From: Pelomonas asaccharophilus_A
GTDB lineage: Bacteria; Pseudomonadota; Gammaproteobacteria; Burkholderiales; Burkholderiaceae_C
Assembly: GCF_031458115.1 (NCBI RefSeq)
Contig: NZ_JAVDXV010000002.1
Location: 620,001 to 684,000 of the forward strand
Direction: 5' to 3'
Length of the DNA stretch: 64,000 nt
This document shows, one piece after another, positions 50,585 through 59,640 of the stretch; position 1 is the first letter of the stretch, and the number at the start of each line of letters is the position of its first letter. Under the pieces are notes generated by a model. The model saw only the letters and a program-made list of their open reading frames with translations, made no database searches and was not told the origin of the DNA. Made by a program: the position numbers and the translations under genes.

Positions 50585-51253
50585 ATGAAACGCATTCTTC
50601 TTCCGCTGACCCTGGTCCTCGCTGTCTCTGCCCAGGCACAGATCACCAACAACACCAAGGCCAAGGTCGACCCGAAGAACAACAAGGTCAGCAACCCGGT
50701 CGTGGAAAAGCCCACGGCGCCCAAGCCCAAGCTGATGACGCGTGAGGAGCTGCGTGCCTGCATCGACCAGCAGGAAGCCAACAGCGCCGAAGCCGCCGCC
50801 ATCAAGAACGAACAGAACGCCTACAAGGCCAATGCCGAGGCGCTGAAGGCCGAGAAGGCCACCGTCGAAGCCGGCGAAGCCGAGCTGGGCAAGAAGATCT
50901 CCGCCGTGAAGGCCGAGAAGGAAGGCATCCTGGCTGAGCACGCCGCGATCGCCGCCGAGGCCTCCAAGCTCAAGAAGGAAGAGCTGAAGGCCCGCAACGA
51001 GGCCTACCTGAAGCGCACCACCGACTTCAACGCGATGTTCGAGGGTGTCAAGACCGCCGACGCCGAACAGGCCGCCAAGCGCAAGGCCTTCAGCGACAAG
51101 GTCGATGCGCTGGACGTGCAGTTCAAGGGCATCGAGGAGCGCACCGAGAAGCACTTCGACGCCAACGACAAGTGGAAGGCCGAGTGCAGCAACAAGGCCT
51201 ACGACGAGAACGACGAGAAGGCCGTCCGCAAGGAAAAGGCCGCAGGCAAGTAA
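50585..51253 (+). CDS. Exported coiled-coil protein, unknown family
   Basis: A 222-residue protein with signal peptide KRILLPLTLVLAVSAQAQ. After an Asn/Lys-rich segment it is almost wholly alpha-helical, rich in Ala, Lys and Glu (EAAAIKNEQNAYKANAEALK), reading as a continuous coiled coil. Two cysteines (RACIDQQ and ECSNKAY) bracket it. Perhaps a periplasmic spacer or stress protein; I cannot assign a family. The ATG at 50585 lacks a good ribosome site. A clean terminator follows the gene. Confidence 0.78.
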   Translation: MKRILLPLTLVLAVSAQAQITNNTKAKVDPKNNKVSNPVVEKPTAPKPKLMTREELRACIDQQEANSAEAAAIKNEQNAYKANAEALKAEKATVEAGEAELGKKISAVKAEKEGILAEHAAIAAEASKLKKEELKARNEAYLKRTTDFNAMFEGVKTADAEQAAKRKAFSDKVDALDVQFKGIEERTEKHFDANDKWKAECSNKAYDENDEKAVRKEKAAGK

Positions 51254-51276
51254 ACGCCTGACTCATTGAACCGCTG

Positions 51277-51314
51277 AAGGCCGCTTCCTACCCGGAGGCG
51301 GCCTTTCGCTTTTT
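51277..51314 (+). terminator. Rho-independent terminator after the coiled-coil gene
   Basis: AAGGCCGC (51277-51284) pairs with GCGGCCTT (51298-51305) across a 13-base loop, followed by TCGCTTTTTT. It lies 24 bases past the stop codon and immediately upstream of the oligopeptidase ribosome site. Confidence 0.8.
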
Positions 51315-51325
51315 TGGAGCCCCGC

Positions 51326-53365
51326 ATGAGCAACCCGCTGCTGCAGGACTGGACCGGCCCACACGGCCTGCCGCCTTTCGCCGACATCGCACCGACACAT
51401 TTCCAACCCGCGTTCGACGAGGCGCTGGCCCGCCACCGCACCGAGATCGAGGCCATCGCCAGCCAGGCCGAGCCACCCAGCTTCGCCAACACCGTGGCGG
51501 CGTTCGATGCCAGCGGCCGGCTGCTGACCAGGCTCGAGCACCTGTTCTACACGTTGGCCGCGTCGGCCACGTCGCCGGAGTTGCAGGCTGCGCAACGCGC
51601 GCTGGCCGCGCCGCTGGCGACGCACAACAGCGCCATCTACATGCACGCGGGCCTGTTCGCTCGCGTCGCCGCGCTGTACGAGCAGCGCGAGCGCCTCGGC
51701 CTCGCGCCCGAGCAGCGCCGCCTGCTGGACCGCGTGCACCTGGACTTCCTGCGCGCCGGCGCCCGCTTCGCGCCCGAAGCCCAGGCGCGCTATGCCGCCA
51801 TCATGGCCAAGCTGGCCGAGCTGAACACGCGTTTCGCGCAGAACGTGCTGGCGTCGGAGAACGGCTACCAGCTGCGCCTGTCCACCGAGGCCGAACTGGC
51901 CGGCTTGCCGGGTTTCGTGCGCGCCGCCGCGCGCCAGGCGGCGATCGACCGCGGGCTGGAGGAGGGCGTCCACGTCATCACGCTGTCGCGTTCGCTGATC
52001 GTTCCCTTCCTGTCGTTCAGCGCGCGGCGCGACCTGCGCGAGCAGGCCTGGCGCGCCTGGGTGGGGCGCGGTGACGACACGGGCGACACGGACAACCGCG
52101 CCATCTGCCGCGAGATCCTGGCGCTGCGCGCCGAGCAGGCCAAGTTGCATGGCCACGCCTGCTATGCCGACTACGCGTTGGAAGACACGATGGCGCAGAA
52201 CCAGGCCGCCGTCATGAAGCTGCTGGAGTGCGTGTGGCATCCGGCACTGGCCGCGCAGGCCCGCGAGCGTGAGGCCGTGCAGGGCGCGATGGCCGCTGCC
52301 GGCGCCACGCATGCGCTGGAGGCCTGGGACTGGCGCTTCTATGCCGAACATGCCAAGCGGGCCCGCTTCGAGCTGGACGAGGCCGAGGTCAAGCCCTACT
52401 TCTCGCTGGACCGCATGGTGGCCGCGATGTTCGACTGCGCGAGCCGCCTGTTCGGCCTGCAGTTCAAGGCCAGGCCCGACATCGCGGGCTACCACGCCGA
52501 CGTGCGCGCCTACGAGGTGTTCGACGCCGACGGCGCTTTGCGCGGCCTGTTCCTGCAGGACAACTTCGCGCGGCCGCCCAAGCGCAGCGGCGCGTGGATG
52601 AACGCGATGCGCAACCAGAGCCGCGCGCTGGGCGCCACGCCCATCATCCTGAACAACAACAACTTCGCACGCGGCGCGGCGGGCGAGCCCACGCTGCTGA
52701 GCTTCGACGACGTGCGCACGCTGTTCCACGAGTTCGGCCACGGCCTGCACGGCCTGTTGAGCAGCGTCGAGCACGAGCGCCTGGCCGGCACGCAGGTGCT
52801 GCGCGACTTCGTCGAGCTGCCGTCGCAGCTGTACGAGCACTGGATGGCCGAGCCGCAGGTGCTGAAGAAGTTCGCGCGCCACTGGCAGACCGACGAGCCG
52901 CTGCCCGACGCGCTGCTGGCCAAGCTGCAGGCTGCGCGCCAGTTCGGCCAGGGCTACGAGACGCTGCGCTACACGGCCAGCGCCCTGGTGGACATGGCCG
53001 CGCATGCGCTGCCGCAGCCGCCGGCCGATGTCGTGGCCTTCGAGCGCGACACGATGCAGCGGTGGCAGCTGCCGGCCGAGGTGGGCATGAACCACCGCAT
53101 GACGCACTTCCAGCATCTGTTCAGCAGTGCCGGCTATGCGGCCGGGTACTACGTCTACCTGTGGGCCGAGGTGCTGGACTGCGACGCCTTCGATGCCTTC
53201 GTCGAGGCCGGCGACGTGTTCGACGGCGCGGTGGCGGCGCGCCTGCGCGAGTGCATCTATTCCAGCGGCAACAGCCGCGAGCCGGGCGAGGCCTTCCGCG
53301 CGTTCCGCGGCCGCGATCCGGTCGTGGAACCCATGTTGAAAGACAGAGGTCTGCTGCCGGCCTGA
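51326..53365 (+). CDS. prlC: Oligopeptidase A, M3 family metallopeptidase
   Basis: A 679-residue cytoplasmic zinc peptidase degrading short peptides, including cleaved signal peptides. The active site is LFHEFGHGLHGLLS (H-E-x-x-H, about residue 468), with the third zinc ligand Glu in the VELPSQLYEHW stretch (E about 25 residues downstream). The opening NPLLQDWTGPHGLPPFADI and length match PrlC/OpdA. ATG 51326 has GGAGC upstream. Confidence 0.96.
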   Translation: MSNPLLQDWTGPHGLPPFADIAPTHFQPAFDEALARHRTEIEAIASQAEPPSFANTVAAFDASGRLLTRLEHLFYTLAASATSPELQAAQRALAAPLATHNSAIYMHAGLFARVAALYEQRERLGLAPEQRRLLDRVHLDFLRAGARFAPEAQARYAAIMAKLAELNTRFAQNVLASENGYQLRLSTEAELAGLPGFVRAAARQAAIDRGLEEGVHVITLSRSLIVPFLSFSARRDLREQAWRAWVGRGDDTGDTDNRAICREILALRAEQAKLHGHACYADYALEDTMAQNQAAVMKLLECVWHPALAAQAREREAVQGAMAAAGATHALEAWDWRFYAEHAKRARFELDEAEVKPYFSLDRMVAAMFDCASRLFGLQFKARPDIAGYHADVRAYEVFDADGALRGLFLQDNFARPPKRSGAWMNAMRNQSRALGATPIILNNNNFARGAAGEPTLLSFDDVRTLFHEFGHGLHGLLSSVEHERLAGTQVLRDFVELPSQLYEHWMAEPQVLKKFARHWQTDEPLPDALLAKLQAARQFGQGYETLRYTASALVDMAAHALPQPPADVVAFERDTMQRWQLPAEVGMNHRMTHFQHLFSSAGYAAGYYVYLWAEVLDCDAFDAFVEAGDVFDGAVAARLRECIYSSGNSREPGEAFRAFRGRDPVVEPMLKDRGLLPA

Positions 53366-53434
53366 CGTGGTAAAACGCCCGGCGCCATGGTCGGTATGCA
53401 GCTGACCGTGGCGTTACACAGGGAGTAGAAAACC

Positions 53435-54448
53435 ATGCGAATCCAAAGAATCGGCCGCCCGGCCGTCGTCGCGGCGTGCGCGCTGACCCTTGCTGCTTGT
53501 GGCGGCGGTGGCGACTCGTCTTCCGGGGGCGAGCCCCCGCTGCAGCAGCAGACCATGCTGGGCATCAGCGCCAGCAACTACCAGGCGGTGGGTCAGGCCG
53601 TCGTGTCCAGTGCGCTGTTCCTGGGTGACAGCGGTGGTCTGGTGAGCGGCGCCGAGACCTCCACGGACGCTCGCGTGCTGCGCCATGCGGTCAACACCGC
53701 CAAGCGCGGCTTCGAACGGGGCGGCAACCGGCCGGTGCTGGTGACCGGTGTCGAGATCCGTGACACCGTGGCCTGCGCGCAGGGCGGCAGTATCGCCGTG
53801 ACGGTGAACGATGCCAACAACAACGGCAGCTTCGACGCGGGCGACAGCATCACGATGGATCTGCTGTCCTGCAAGGAAGAAGGCGCCGTCTCGCAGGGCC
53901 GCCTCGCCATCAGCGTGCAGGCGATCACGGGCGTCTTCGACAGCAACAACTACAGCGCGACGATGACGATGACGATGACCGCGTTCAACGTCACCACCGG
54001 CAGCGATTCGGCGCAGGGCGATGGCGCGCTGAGCATGACCATGAGCCAGTCGCCTTCCGGCGTGGGCGAGCTGACGCTGTCCACGGCGCGGTTCGCGTTC
54101 AGCGGCCGCGTGGGTGGCCAGAACTTCACGACGACGCTGACCGATACGCGGCTGGTCGTGCGCGACGAAACCGTGGGCAGCGCCTGGCGTTCCAGCATCA
54201 CCTACACCAGCACGCTGGACAGCAGCCAGTTCGGCAACAAGCAGGTGACCATCACGACGCCGCAGGCGCTGGTCATCACCGCCGGCAATGTCTACCCGAG
54301 CAGCGGCCAACTGCTGGCACGCGGCCATGCGAACTCGGCCGTGCGCATCACCGCGCTGAACGCCACCCAGGCCCGTCTGGAGCTGGACGCCGAGGGCGAT
54401 GGCAGCTACGAGACGCAGGTGACCAAGACCTGGGCCGAGCTGCAGTGA
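53435..54448 (+). CDS. Putative lipoprotein of unknown function
   Basis: A 337-residue protein with lipobox LTLAACGGGG (lipidated Cys about residue 22) followed by a Gly/Ser-rich tether. The rest is beta-rich, Thr/Ser/Asn-rich sequence (TVNDANNNGSFDAGDSITMD resembles a calcium-binding repeat) and two cysteines (VACAQGG, LSCKEEG). A short hexamer repeat encodes TMTMTMT. Probably on the periplasmic face or surface. Its end overlaps the next gene as GTGA, so the two work together. Confidence 0.82.
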   Translation: MRIQRIGRPAVVAACALTLAACGGGGDSSSGGEPPLQQQTMLGISASNYQAVGQAVVSSALFLGDSGGLVSGAETSTDARVLRHAVNTAKRGFERGGNRPVLVTGVEIRDTVACAQGGSIAVTVNDANNNGSFDAGDSITMDLLSCKEEGAVSQGRLAISVQAITGVFDSNNYSATMTMTMTAFNVTTGSDSAQGDGALSMTMSQSPSGVGELTLSTARFAFSGRVGGQNFTTTLTDTRLVVRDETVGSAWRSSITYTSTLDSSQFGNKQVTITTPQALVITAGNVYPSSGQLLARGHANSAVRITALNATQARLELDAEGDGSYETQVTKTWAELQ

Positions 54449-55224
54449 AGACCGCCGTACTGGCGCTGCTGGCCGGCCTGGCGGCGACTGCCGCCAGTGC
54501 CGGGTCCGACTGGCGCTATCAGTTGGCCGGCCAGCAGGAGTGGCAGCAATGGCGCGAAACGGGCCGTGATGGCCGGCGTGTTGTGGCCGAGGACGGCCGG
54601 CTGGCCGGCCTGTCCGCCACGCTGGCCTGGGCGCCGCGCGACGCCGCCAGCGCGACGCTGCGCTTCGGCACGTCGTGGGGCGGCCGGGACTATCGGGGCC
54701 TCAGCAACCAGGGCAACGACCTGCGCACGCGCAGCGACCTGAGCCACGTGTTCGTTCGTGCCGAGGGCGCCTGGGCGCCGCAGCCGCTGGGCGGCACCTG
54801 GCATTGGCAGCCTTTGATGGCCGCCGAGTTCTGGCAATGGCGGCGGCGACTGCAAGATGCCGGCAATGCGCGTGGCTATCCCGAGCGCTACCGCCAGGGC
54901 CTGCTGCTGCTGGGTCTGCAGGCCGGTGACGAGGCCGGTGCGCTGCTGCGCCTGGAGGCCGGCACCGGGCCGGCCGGCAGCAACCGCGTGGAACTGCCGG
55001 GCCGGGACGCCGCCGCGTTGCCGCTGGGGCGCGCACGCAGCTGGCGCGTGGGATTGGGCAGCGCGATGTTGGAAGGGTGGCGGTGGGACGTCAGCGCCGA
55101 GCGCCTGACCTTCGCGGCCGGTGAGGAGCGACCCATCACGCTGCAAGGCGTGCCGCTGCAGTCGGCACGGCAACCGCGAACCGAACTGCGGCGTCTGCAG
55201 TTCCAGCTGAGCTGGGGTGGTTAG
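54445..55224 (+). CDS. Exported protein, possible outer-membrane component
   Basis: A 259-residue protein starting at GTG 54445 and overlapping the lipoprotein gene by 4 bases. Signal peptide: KTAVLALLAGLAATAASA. The remainder alternates aromatic and polar residues (WRYQLAGQQEWQQW; TLRFGTSWGGRDYRGL) and ends RRLQFQLSWGG, which would suit a beta-barrel, though it lacks a terminal aromatic. No named family recognised. Co-translated with the lipoprotein; its stop overlaps the convergent DUF454 gene by 4 bases. Confidence 0.75.
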   Translation: MKTAVLALLAGLAATAASAGSDWRYQLAGQQEWQQWRETGRDGRRVVAEDGRLAGLSATLAWAPRDAASATLRFGTSWGGRDYRGLSNQGNDLRTRSDLSHVFVRAEGAWAPQPLGGTWHWQPLMAAEFWQWRRRLQDAGNARGYPERYRQGLLLLGLQAGDEAGALLRLEAGTGPAGSNRVELPGRDAAALPLGRARSWRVGLGSAMLEGWRWDVSAERLTFAAGEERPITLQGVPLQSARQPRTELRRLQFQLSWGG

Positions 55225-55589
55225 GCCTCGGGCCGCCGCCACAGCCAGATGGCCACGGCGGCCATCACCGCCGGCACACCGATGCGCACGGCCAGCGGCA
55301 GCGGCGTGAACTGCATCATCACGGCGCTGCTCGTCATCATCAGTGTGGCCAGCCACTTCGCGCGCCGCGGCACGGCGCCGCGCTCACGCCAGTGGCGGAT
55401 GTGCGGCCCGAAGTGCGCGTGATCCAGCAGCCAGGCCTCCAGCGCCGGCCAGCCCTTGCCGCCGGCCCAGGCGGCCAGGATCAGGAAGGGCACGGTGGGC
55501 ATCACCGGCAGCACCGCGCCGATGACGGCCAGCGCCACGCTCAGCACGGCCAGCGTTCGCCACAGCAATCGCGCTGCGGCCTTGCGCAT
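55221..55589 (-). CDS. DUF454 (YbaN family) inner-membrane protein
   Basis: A 122-residue protein with three or four helices. GAVLPVMPTVPFLILAAWAG and the cytoplasmic HIRHWRERGAVPRRAKWLA are YbaN-family hallmarks. Role unknown. Its ATG overlaps the aotP stop by one base (TAATG), so it is the last gene of that operon by translation; its link to amino-acid transport may be coincidental. Confidence 0.88.
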   Translation of the reverse strand: MRKAAARLLWRTLAVLSVALAVIGAVLPVMPTVPFLILAAWAGGKGWPALEAWLLDHAHFGPHIRHWRERGAVPRRAKWLATLMMTSSAVMMQFTPLPLAVRIGVPAVMAAVAIWLWRRPEA

Positions 55590-56368
55590 TACTTCAACCC
55601 GCCGCTGAGGAACTGCTGCAGCCGCTCGCATTGCGGGCGCAGCAGCATCTCCTTGGGGTTGCCTTCCTCCTCGACCCGGCCCTGATGCAGGAACAGGCAG
55701 TGGTTGGACACCTCGCGCGCGAAGCCCATCTCGTGCGTGACGACCACCATGGTGCGGCCTTCGCCGGCCAGGTCGCGCATCACCTTCAGCACCTCGCCCA
55801 CCAGCTCGGGGTCCAGCGCCGATGTGGGTTCGTCGAACAGCATGACCTCGGGGTCCACCGCCAGCGCACGGGCGATGGCGACGCGCTGCTGCTCGCCGCC
55901 GGACAGCTGCGCCGGGTAGACGTTCGCGCGGTGCGACACGCCCACGCGCGCCAGCAGCGCCTGCGCGCGCTCGGTGGCCTCGGCCTTGGACTTGCCCAGC
56001 ACGTGCACCGGCGCCTCGATGACGTTCTCCAGCACCGTCATGTGGGCCCACAGGTTGAAGTTCTGGAACACCATGGCCAGCCGCGCGCGCCAGCGCTGCA
56101 GCTGCGGGGCGTCAGCCGCCTTCAGGCTGCCGTCGCGATCGCGCACCAGCTTCAGCGCCTCGCCGCCCAGGCTCAGCTCGCCCTCGTGCGGCTGCTCCAG
56201 CAGGTTCAGGCAGCGCAGGAAGGTGCTCTTGCCGGAGCCCGACGAGCCAATCAGCGTGACGACGTCGCCGCGCTTGGCGGCCAGCGAGATGCCCTTCAGC
56301 ACCTCCCGCTCGCCGAAGCGCTTGTGGATGTTGTTGGCTTGGAGTTGGATGTCGCTCATCGTGTTCAT
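55589..56368 (-). CDS. aotP: ABC transporter ATP-binding protein, arginine/ornithine type
   Basis: A 259-residue polar-amino-acid ABC ATPase. Walker A is IGSSGSGKSTFLRCLN, the Q-loop region VFQNFNLW, signature LSGGEQQRVAIARAL and Walker B VMLFDEPTSALDPELV. The insert after Walker A (DRDGSLKAADAPQLQRWRAR) is typical of HisP/AotP. ATG 56368 overlaps the aotO stop by 4 bases; an alternative ATG at 56359 gives SDIQLQANNIHKRFG. It energises uptake through AotQ/AotM. Confidence 0.93.
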   Translation of the reverse strand: MNTMSDIQLQANNIHKRFGEREVLKGISLAAKRGDVVTLIGSSGSGKSTFLRCLNLLEQPHEGELSLGGEALKLVRDRDGSLKAADAPQLQRWRARLAMVFQNFNLWAHMTVLENVIEAPVHVLGKSKAEATERAQALLARVGVSHRANVYPAQLSGGEQQRVAIARALAVDPEVMLFDEPTSALDPELVGEVLKVMRDLAGEGRTMVVVTHEMGFAREVSNHCLFLHQGRVEEEGNPKEMLLRPQCERLQQFLSGGLK

Positions 56369-57480
56369 GCACCCAGCAGCTTGCCGGTGCGGATTGCTTC
56401 CTTGCCGGCCACCTTGGCCACGCGCATGCCGGCATTGGCAAAGCGCAGGAAGTCGCGCGCGAAGAACAGGCCGTCGACCGGGCTCTTCAGCTCCGTGACC
56501 TGGGCCGTGATGGGGTCGATGACATGGGCCAGCACGTCGCCGGCCTGCACCTCGGCGCCGGCCTCCTTCAGGAAGGTCAGCACGCCGGGCACCGGCGACT
56601 TGATGGGCATGCTGCCGGCCAGCGGGCGGGCGTCGCCCACCGCGTCGGGCAGCGCTGGCTTGTCGCCTTTGAGCAGGCCGCGCCAGCGCAGGAAGTCGAT
56701 GATGTTCTTCGCGTCGGCGGCGGCCAGCTCGTGCGTCACGTCGCAGGCGCCGCGCAGCTCCACGGTGACGGACAGGCAGGCCTGCGGGATGGGGAAGCGG
56801 CCGCCGAAATGCGCCTTCCACTTCCACCAGACCTGCGAGCAGGCCTCGTCGAAGGGGTTGTCGCCCGAGTCCTGGGCCAGCAGCGTGAGGCGCGAGCCGA
56901 GGAAGCGCGCCAGCGGCTCGCAATCGGGCCAGCAGGGTGTCTCGGTGTAGAGGTGCATGACGGCCTGCGCGTCGCAGTGCAGGTCCAGCACGATGTCGGC
57001 GTCGCAGGACAGGCTCATCAGCTGGCGGCGTTGCGACTGCAGTTCGGTGTCCACCGGCGACGCGTCGACGGCCGCCTTCAGCGCGCGGCGCAGCAGGGCC
57101 ACGTTGGCGGCCGCGTCGGCACCCAGTTGCGGCTCAACGGCAGCGGCCACGGCGGCGATCTGGTCGGGGTAGTGGCGGTTGAAGTTCTCGCCCGACATCA
57201 GCTCGAACCGGCCCAGGTGCGCATGCAGCAGGAACTGGGACAGGCCGATGGGGTTGGCCATGGGCACCAGCACGATCTCGCCGCTGATCTGGCCGGCGGC
57301 CTCCAGCGCGTCGAGTTGCAGCCGCAGGTGGTGGGCCACCAGCATGCCGGGCAGTTCGTCGCCGTGCAGCGACGCCTGGATGTAGGCCTTCTGGCCGCCA
57401 GACTGGCCATAGTGCAGTGAGACCAGCTCGCGCTGCGTGCCCGGCGCGGGGGAGAGAAGAGGGTGGCGGACGAGGTTCAT
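56365..57480 (-). CDS. aotO: Succinylglutamate desuccinylase/aspartoacylase family protein (AotO-like)
   Basis: A 371-residue M14-clan protein. ASLHGDELPGML supplies the His and Glu zinc ligands (H39, E42) and VLDLHCDAQA the later His, so the metal site looks intact. Family members deacylate N-acyl amino acids. Its position between the permease and ATPase genes matches aotO of the Pseudomonas aotJQMOP operon, whose precise role is unclear. ATG 57480 starts 2 bases after aotM. Confidence 0.88.
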   Translation of the reverse strand: MNLVRHPLLSPAPGTQRELVSLHYGQSGGQKAYIQASLHGDELPGMLVAHHLRLQLDALEAAGQISGEIVLVPMANPIGLSQFLLHAHLGRFELMSGENFNRHYPDQIAAVAAAVEPQLGADAAANVALLRRALKAAVDASPVDTELQSQRRQLMSLSCDADIVLDLHCDAQAVMHLYTETPCWPDCEPLARFLGSRLTLLAQDSGDNPFDEACSQVWWKWKAHFGGRFPIPQACLSVTVELRGACDVTHELAAADAKNIIDFLRWRGLLKGDKPALPDAVGDARPLAGSMPIKSPVPGVLTFLKEAGAEVQAGDVLAHVIDPITAQVTELKSPVDGLFFARDFLRFANAGMRVAKVAGKEAIRTGKLLGA

Positions 57481-57482
57481 GG

Positions 57483-58169
57483 TCAGCGGCTCATCATGGG
57501 CTTGAGCCAGCGCTTCTCGGCCCATCGGAACAGCCCGACCAGGCTGAGCGTGAGCGCGAAGTAGAAGACGCCGGCCGTGATGAAGGCCTCGAAGGGGAGG
57601 TAGTACTTGGCGTTGATCGCGCGGGCGGCGCCGGTCAGGTCCAGCAGCGTGACGATGCTGGCCAGCGACGTGCCATGCAGCATGAAGATGGCCTCGTTGC
57701 CGTAGGCCGGCAGCGCGCGGCGCAGCGCGGCGGGCAGCACGATGCGGCGCAGCATCAGGCCGCGGCTCATGCCCAGCGCCTTGGCGGCCTCGATCTCGCC
57801 GGCCGGCAGCGCGCGGATGCTGCCGGCGATGATCTCGGTCGTGTAGGCCGCCGTGTTCAGCGTGAAGGTCAGCCAGGCGCAGAAGGTGGCCGACGACAGC
57901 CAGGGCCAGGCCCAGCTGTCGCGCACCGCGTCGAACTGCGCCAGGCCGTAATAGATGAGGAACAGCTGCACCAGCATCGGGGTGCCGCGGAACACATAGG
58001 TGTAGACCCAGACGGCGCGCGACGCGAAACCCGTGGACACGGTGCGCACGACCGCCAGCGGCAGTGCCAGCGCGAGGCCGCAGGCCAGCGACAGCACCAG
58101 CAGCTTCAGCGTGATCAGCGCGCCTTCCAGGTACATCGGCAGGTTCTCTGCGATGGCGTCGAAGTTCAC
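57483..58169 (-). CDS. aotM: ABC transporter permease, arginine/ornithine type (HisM-like)
   Basis: A 228-residue inner-membrane permease with five helices. The ABC-contact loop is EIEAAKALGMSRGLMLRRIV (the EAA motif), preceded by TYVFRGTPMLVQLFLIYYG. The start is GTG 58169, overlapping the aotQ stop (GTGA). It forms the translocation pore with AotQ. Confidence 0.91.
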   Translation of the reverse strand: MNFDAIAENLPMYLEGALITLKLLVLSLACGLALALPLAVVRTVSTGFASRAVWVYTYVFRGTPMLVQLFLIYYGLAQFDAVRDSWAWPWLSSATFCAWLTFTLNTAAYTTEIIAGSIRALPAGEIEAAKALGMSRGLMLRRIVLPAALRRALPAYGNEAIFMLHGTSLASIVTLLDLTGAARAINAKYYLPFEAFITAGVFYFALTLSLVGLFRWAEKRWLKPMMSR

Positions 58170-58858
58170 AGCCGGCCCTCCCTCACGCCGATCGCGAGCT
58201 TCTTGCTCGCCCAGGCGAAGCCAAACTCCGACACACTGGTGAACACCAGGTAGATCAGCGCCACCGCCAGGTAGAAGCTGAACGGCTCGCGCGTGGTGCC
58301 GGCGGCCTGCTGGCCGCGCGTCATCAGGTCCGACAGGCCGATGACCGACACGATGGCCGTGCTCTTGATCAGCACCAGCCAGTTGTTGGACACGCCCGGC
58401 AGCGCATGGCGCAGCATCTGCGGCAGCGTGATGCGCCACAGTACCTGGCGCGGGCTCATGCCGTAGGCCAGCCCGGCCTCGCGCTGGCCCGGCGGCACGG
58501 CCAGGAAGGCGCCGCGGAAGGCCTCGGTCAGGTAGGCACCGAAGATGAAGCCGATGGTCAGCACGCCGGCGATGAAGGGGTCGATGTCGATGTAGTCCTC
58601 ATGGCCCAGCATCGGGGCGATGGTGTTCACCGCCAGCTGGCCGCCGTAGAAGATCAGCAGCATCAGCAGCAGATCGGGCACGCCGCGGATCAGCGTCGTG
58701 TAGGTGGCGGCCACGCCTCGCGCGATGCGGGAGCGAGACAGCTTGGCCAGTGCGCCGGCCAGGCCCAGCAGCACCGCGACGGCCAGCGACGACAAGGCCA
58801 CGGCCAGCGTGACGGTGGCGCCTTCGAGCAGGCTGGGAAGGAATCCGTGCAACAACAT
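58166..58858 (-). CDS. aotQ: ABC transporter permease, arginine/ornithine type (HisQ-like)
   Basis: A 230-residue permease, homologous to AotM: LIRGVPDLLLMLLIFYGG and the ABC-contact loop QREAGLAYGMSPRQVLWRI. Five to six helices. It starts 2 bases after the second binding-protein gene and is coupled to aotM. Confidence 0.92.
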   Translation of the reverse strand: MLLHGFLPSLLEGATVTLAVALSSLAVAVLLGLAGALAKLSRSRIARGVAATYTTLIRGVPDLLLMLLIFYGGQLAVNTIAPMLGHEDYIDIDPFIAGVLTIGFIFGAYLTEAFRGAFLAVPPGQREAGLAYGMSPRQVLWRITLPQMLRHALPGVSNNWLVLIKSTAIVSVIGLSDLMTRGQQAAGTTREPFSFYLAVALIYLVFTSVSEFGFAWASKKLAIGVREGRL

Positions 58859-58860
58859 GT

Positions 58861-59640
58861 CTAGCGCGGTGGGGTGACGAGGTCGAAGCTGAAATAGCGG
58901 TCGTTCAGGGCCTTCAGCGTGCCGTTGCCGCGCAGCGCGGCGAGCGCCTCGTCGACGCGGCGGCCCAGCGTGGCCACGTCGCCCTTGCGCATGCCCACGC
59001 CGATGCCCTTGCCGTAGAACTGCTCCTGGCGGCCGAAGTCCGGCCCGACGAAGGCGAAGCCGCGGCCCTCCGCACGGTTCAGGAAGCCGAATTGCGCGAT
59101 GACGGCATCCACCAGCGTCGCGTCCAGGCGGCCGGCCTTCAGGTCCAGGAAGGCCTGGTCCTGCGTGGGGTAGCGCAGCACCTGGCTGTCCTTGAACTGC
59201 GCGGCCAGGAAGCGCTCATGGATGGTGCCGCGCTCCACGCCTATGCGTTTGCCCTTCAACCCCGCGGGGCTGGCCTCCAGCCGCGCGTCGGTGCGCATGA
59301 CCAGCCGCACCGGCGAGAAGTAGTAGGGCGTCGAGAACGCCATCAGTTGCTGGCGCTCCGGCGTGATGGACATGGAGGCCATGATGGCGTCTATCTTGCG
59401 CGACAGCAGCGCCGGCGCCAGGCCGTCGAAGTCCAGGATGACCGGCACGCACTGCTGGACCATGCGTGTGCACAGCGCCTGCGCCAGGTCGACCTCGAAG
59501 CCCTTCAACTGGCCGTCGCTGCCAACCTCGCTGAAGGGCGCGTAGCCGACGGCAAAGCCGATGCGCAGGCGCTGGGGCGTCTGCGCCAGGGTCGCGCCCG
59601 GCAGGGCCAGGCCGGCGGCGAGGGCCGTGCGGCGTCGCAT
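58861..59640 (-). CDS. Periplasmic amino-acid binding protein (second paralogue)
   Basis: A 259-residue type-II solute-binding protein: signal sequence RRRTALAAGLALPGATLAQ, then RIGFAVGYAPFSEVGSDGQL, GFEVDLAQALC and IGVERGTIHERFLA. A homologue of the next gene and of the arginine/ornithine receptor, but clearly diverged. ATG 59640 overlaps the preceding TGA (TGATG). A tandem duplicate within a single transporter operon suggests widened substrate range. Confidence 0.9.
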   Translation of the reverse strand: MRRRTALAAGLALPGATLAQTPQRLRIGFAVGYAPFSEVGSDGQLKGFEVDLAQALCTRMVQQCVPVILDFDGLAPALLSRKIDAIMASMSITPERQQLMAFSTPYYFSPVRLVMRTDARLEASPAGLKGKRIGVERGTIHERFLAAQFKDSQVLRYPTQDQAFLDLKAGRLDATLVDAVIAQFGFLNRAEGRGFAFVGPDFGRQEQFYGKGIGVGMRKGDVATLGRRVDEALAALRGNGTLKALNDRYFSFDLVTPPR

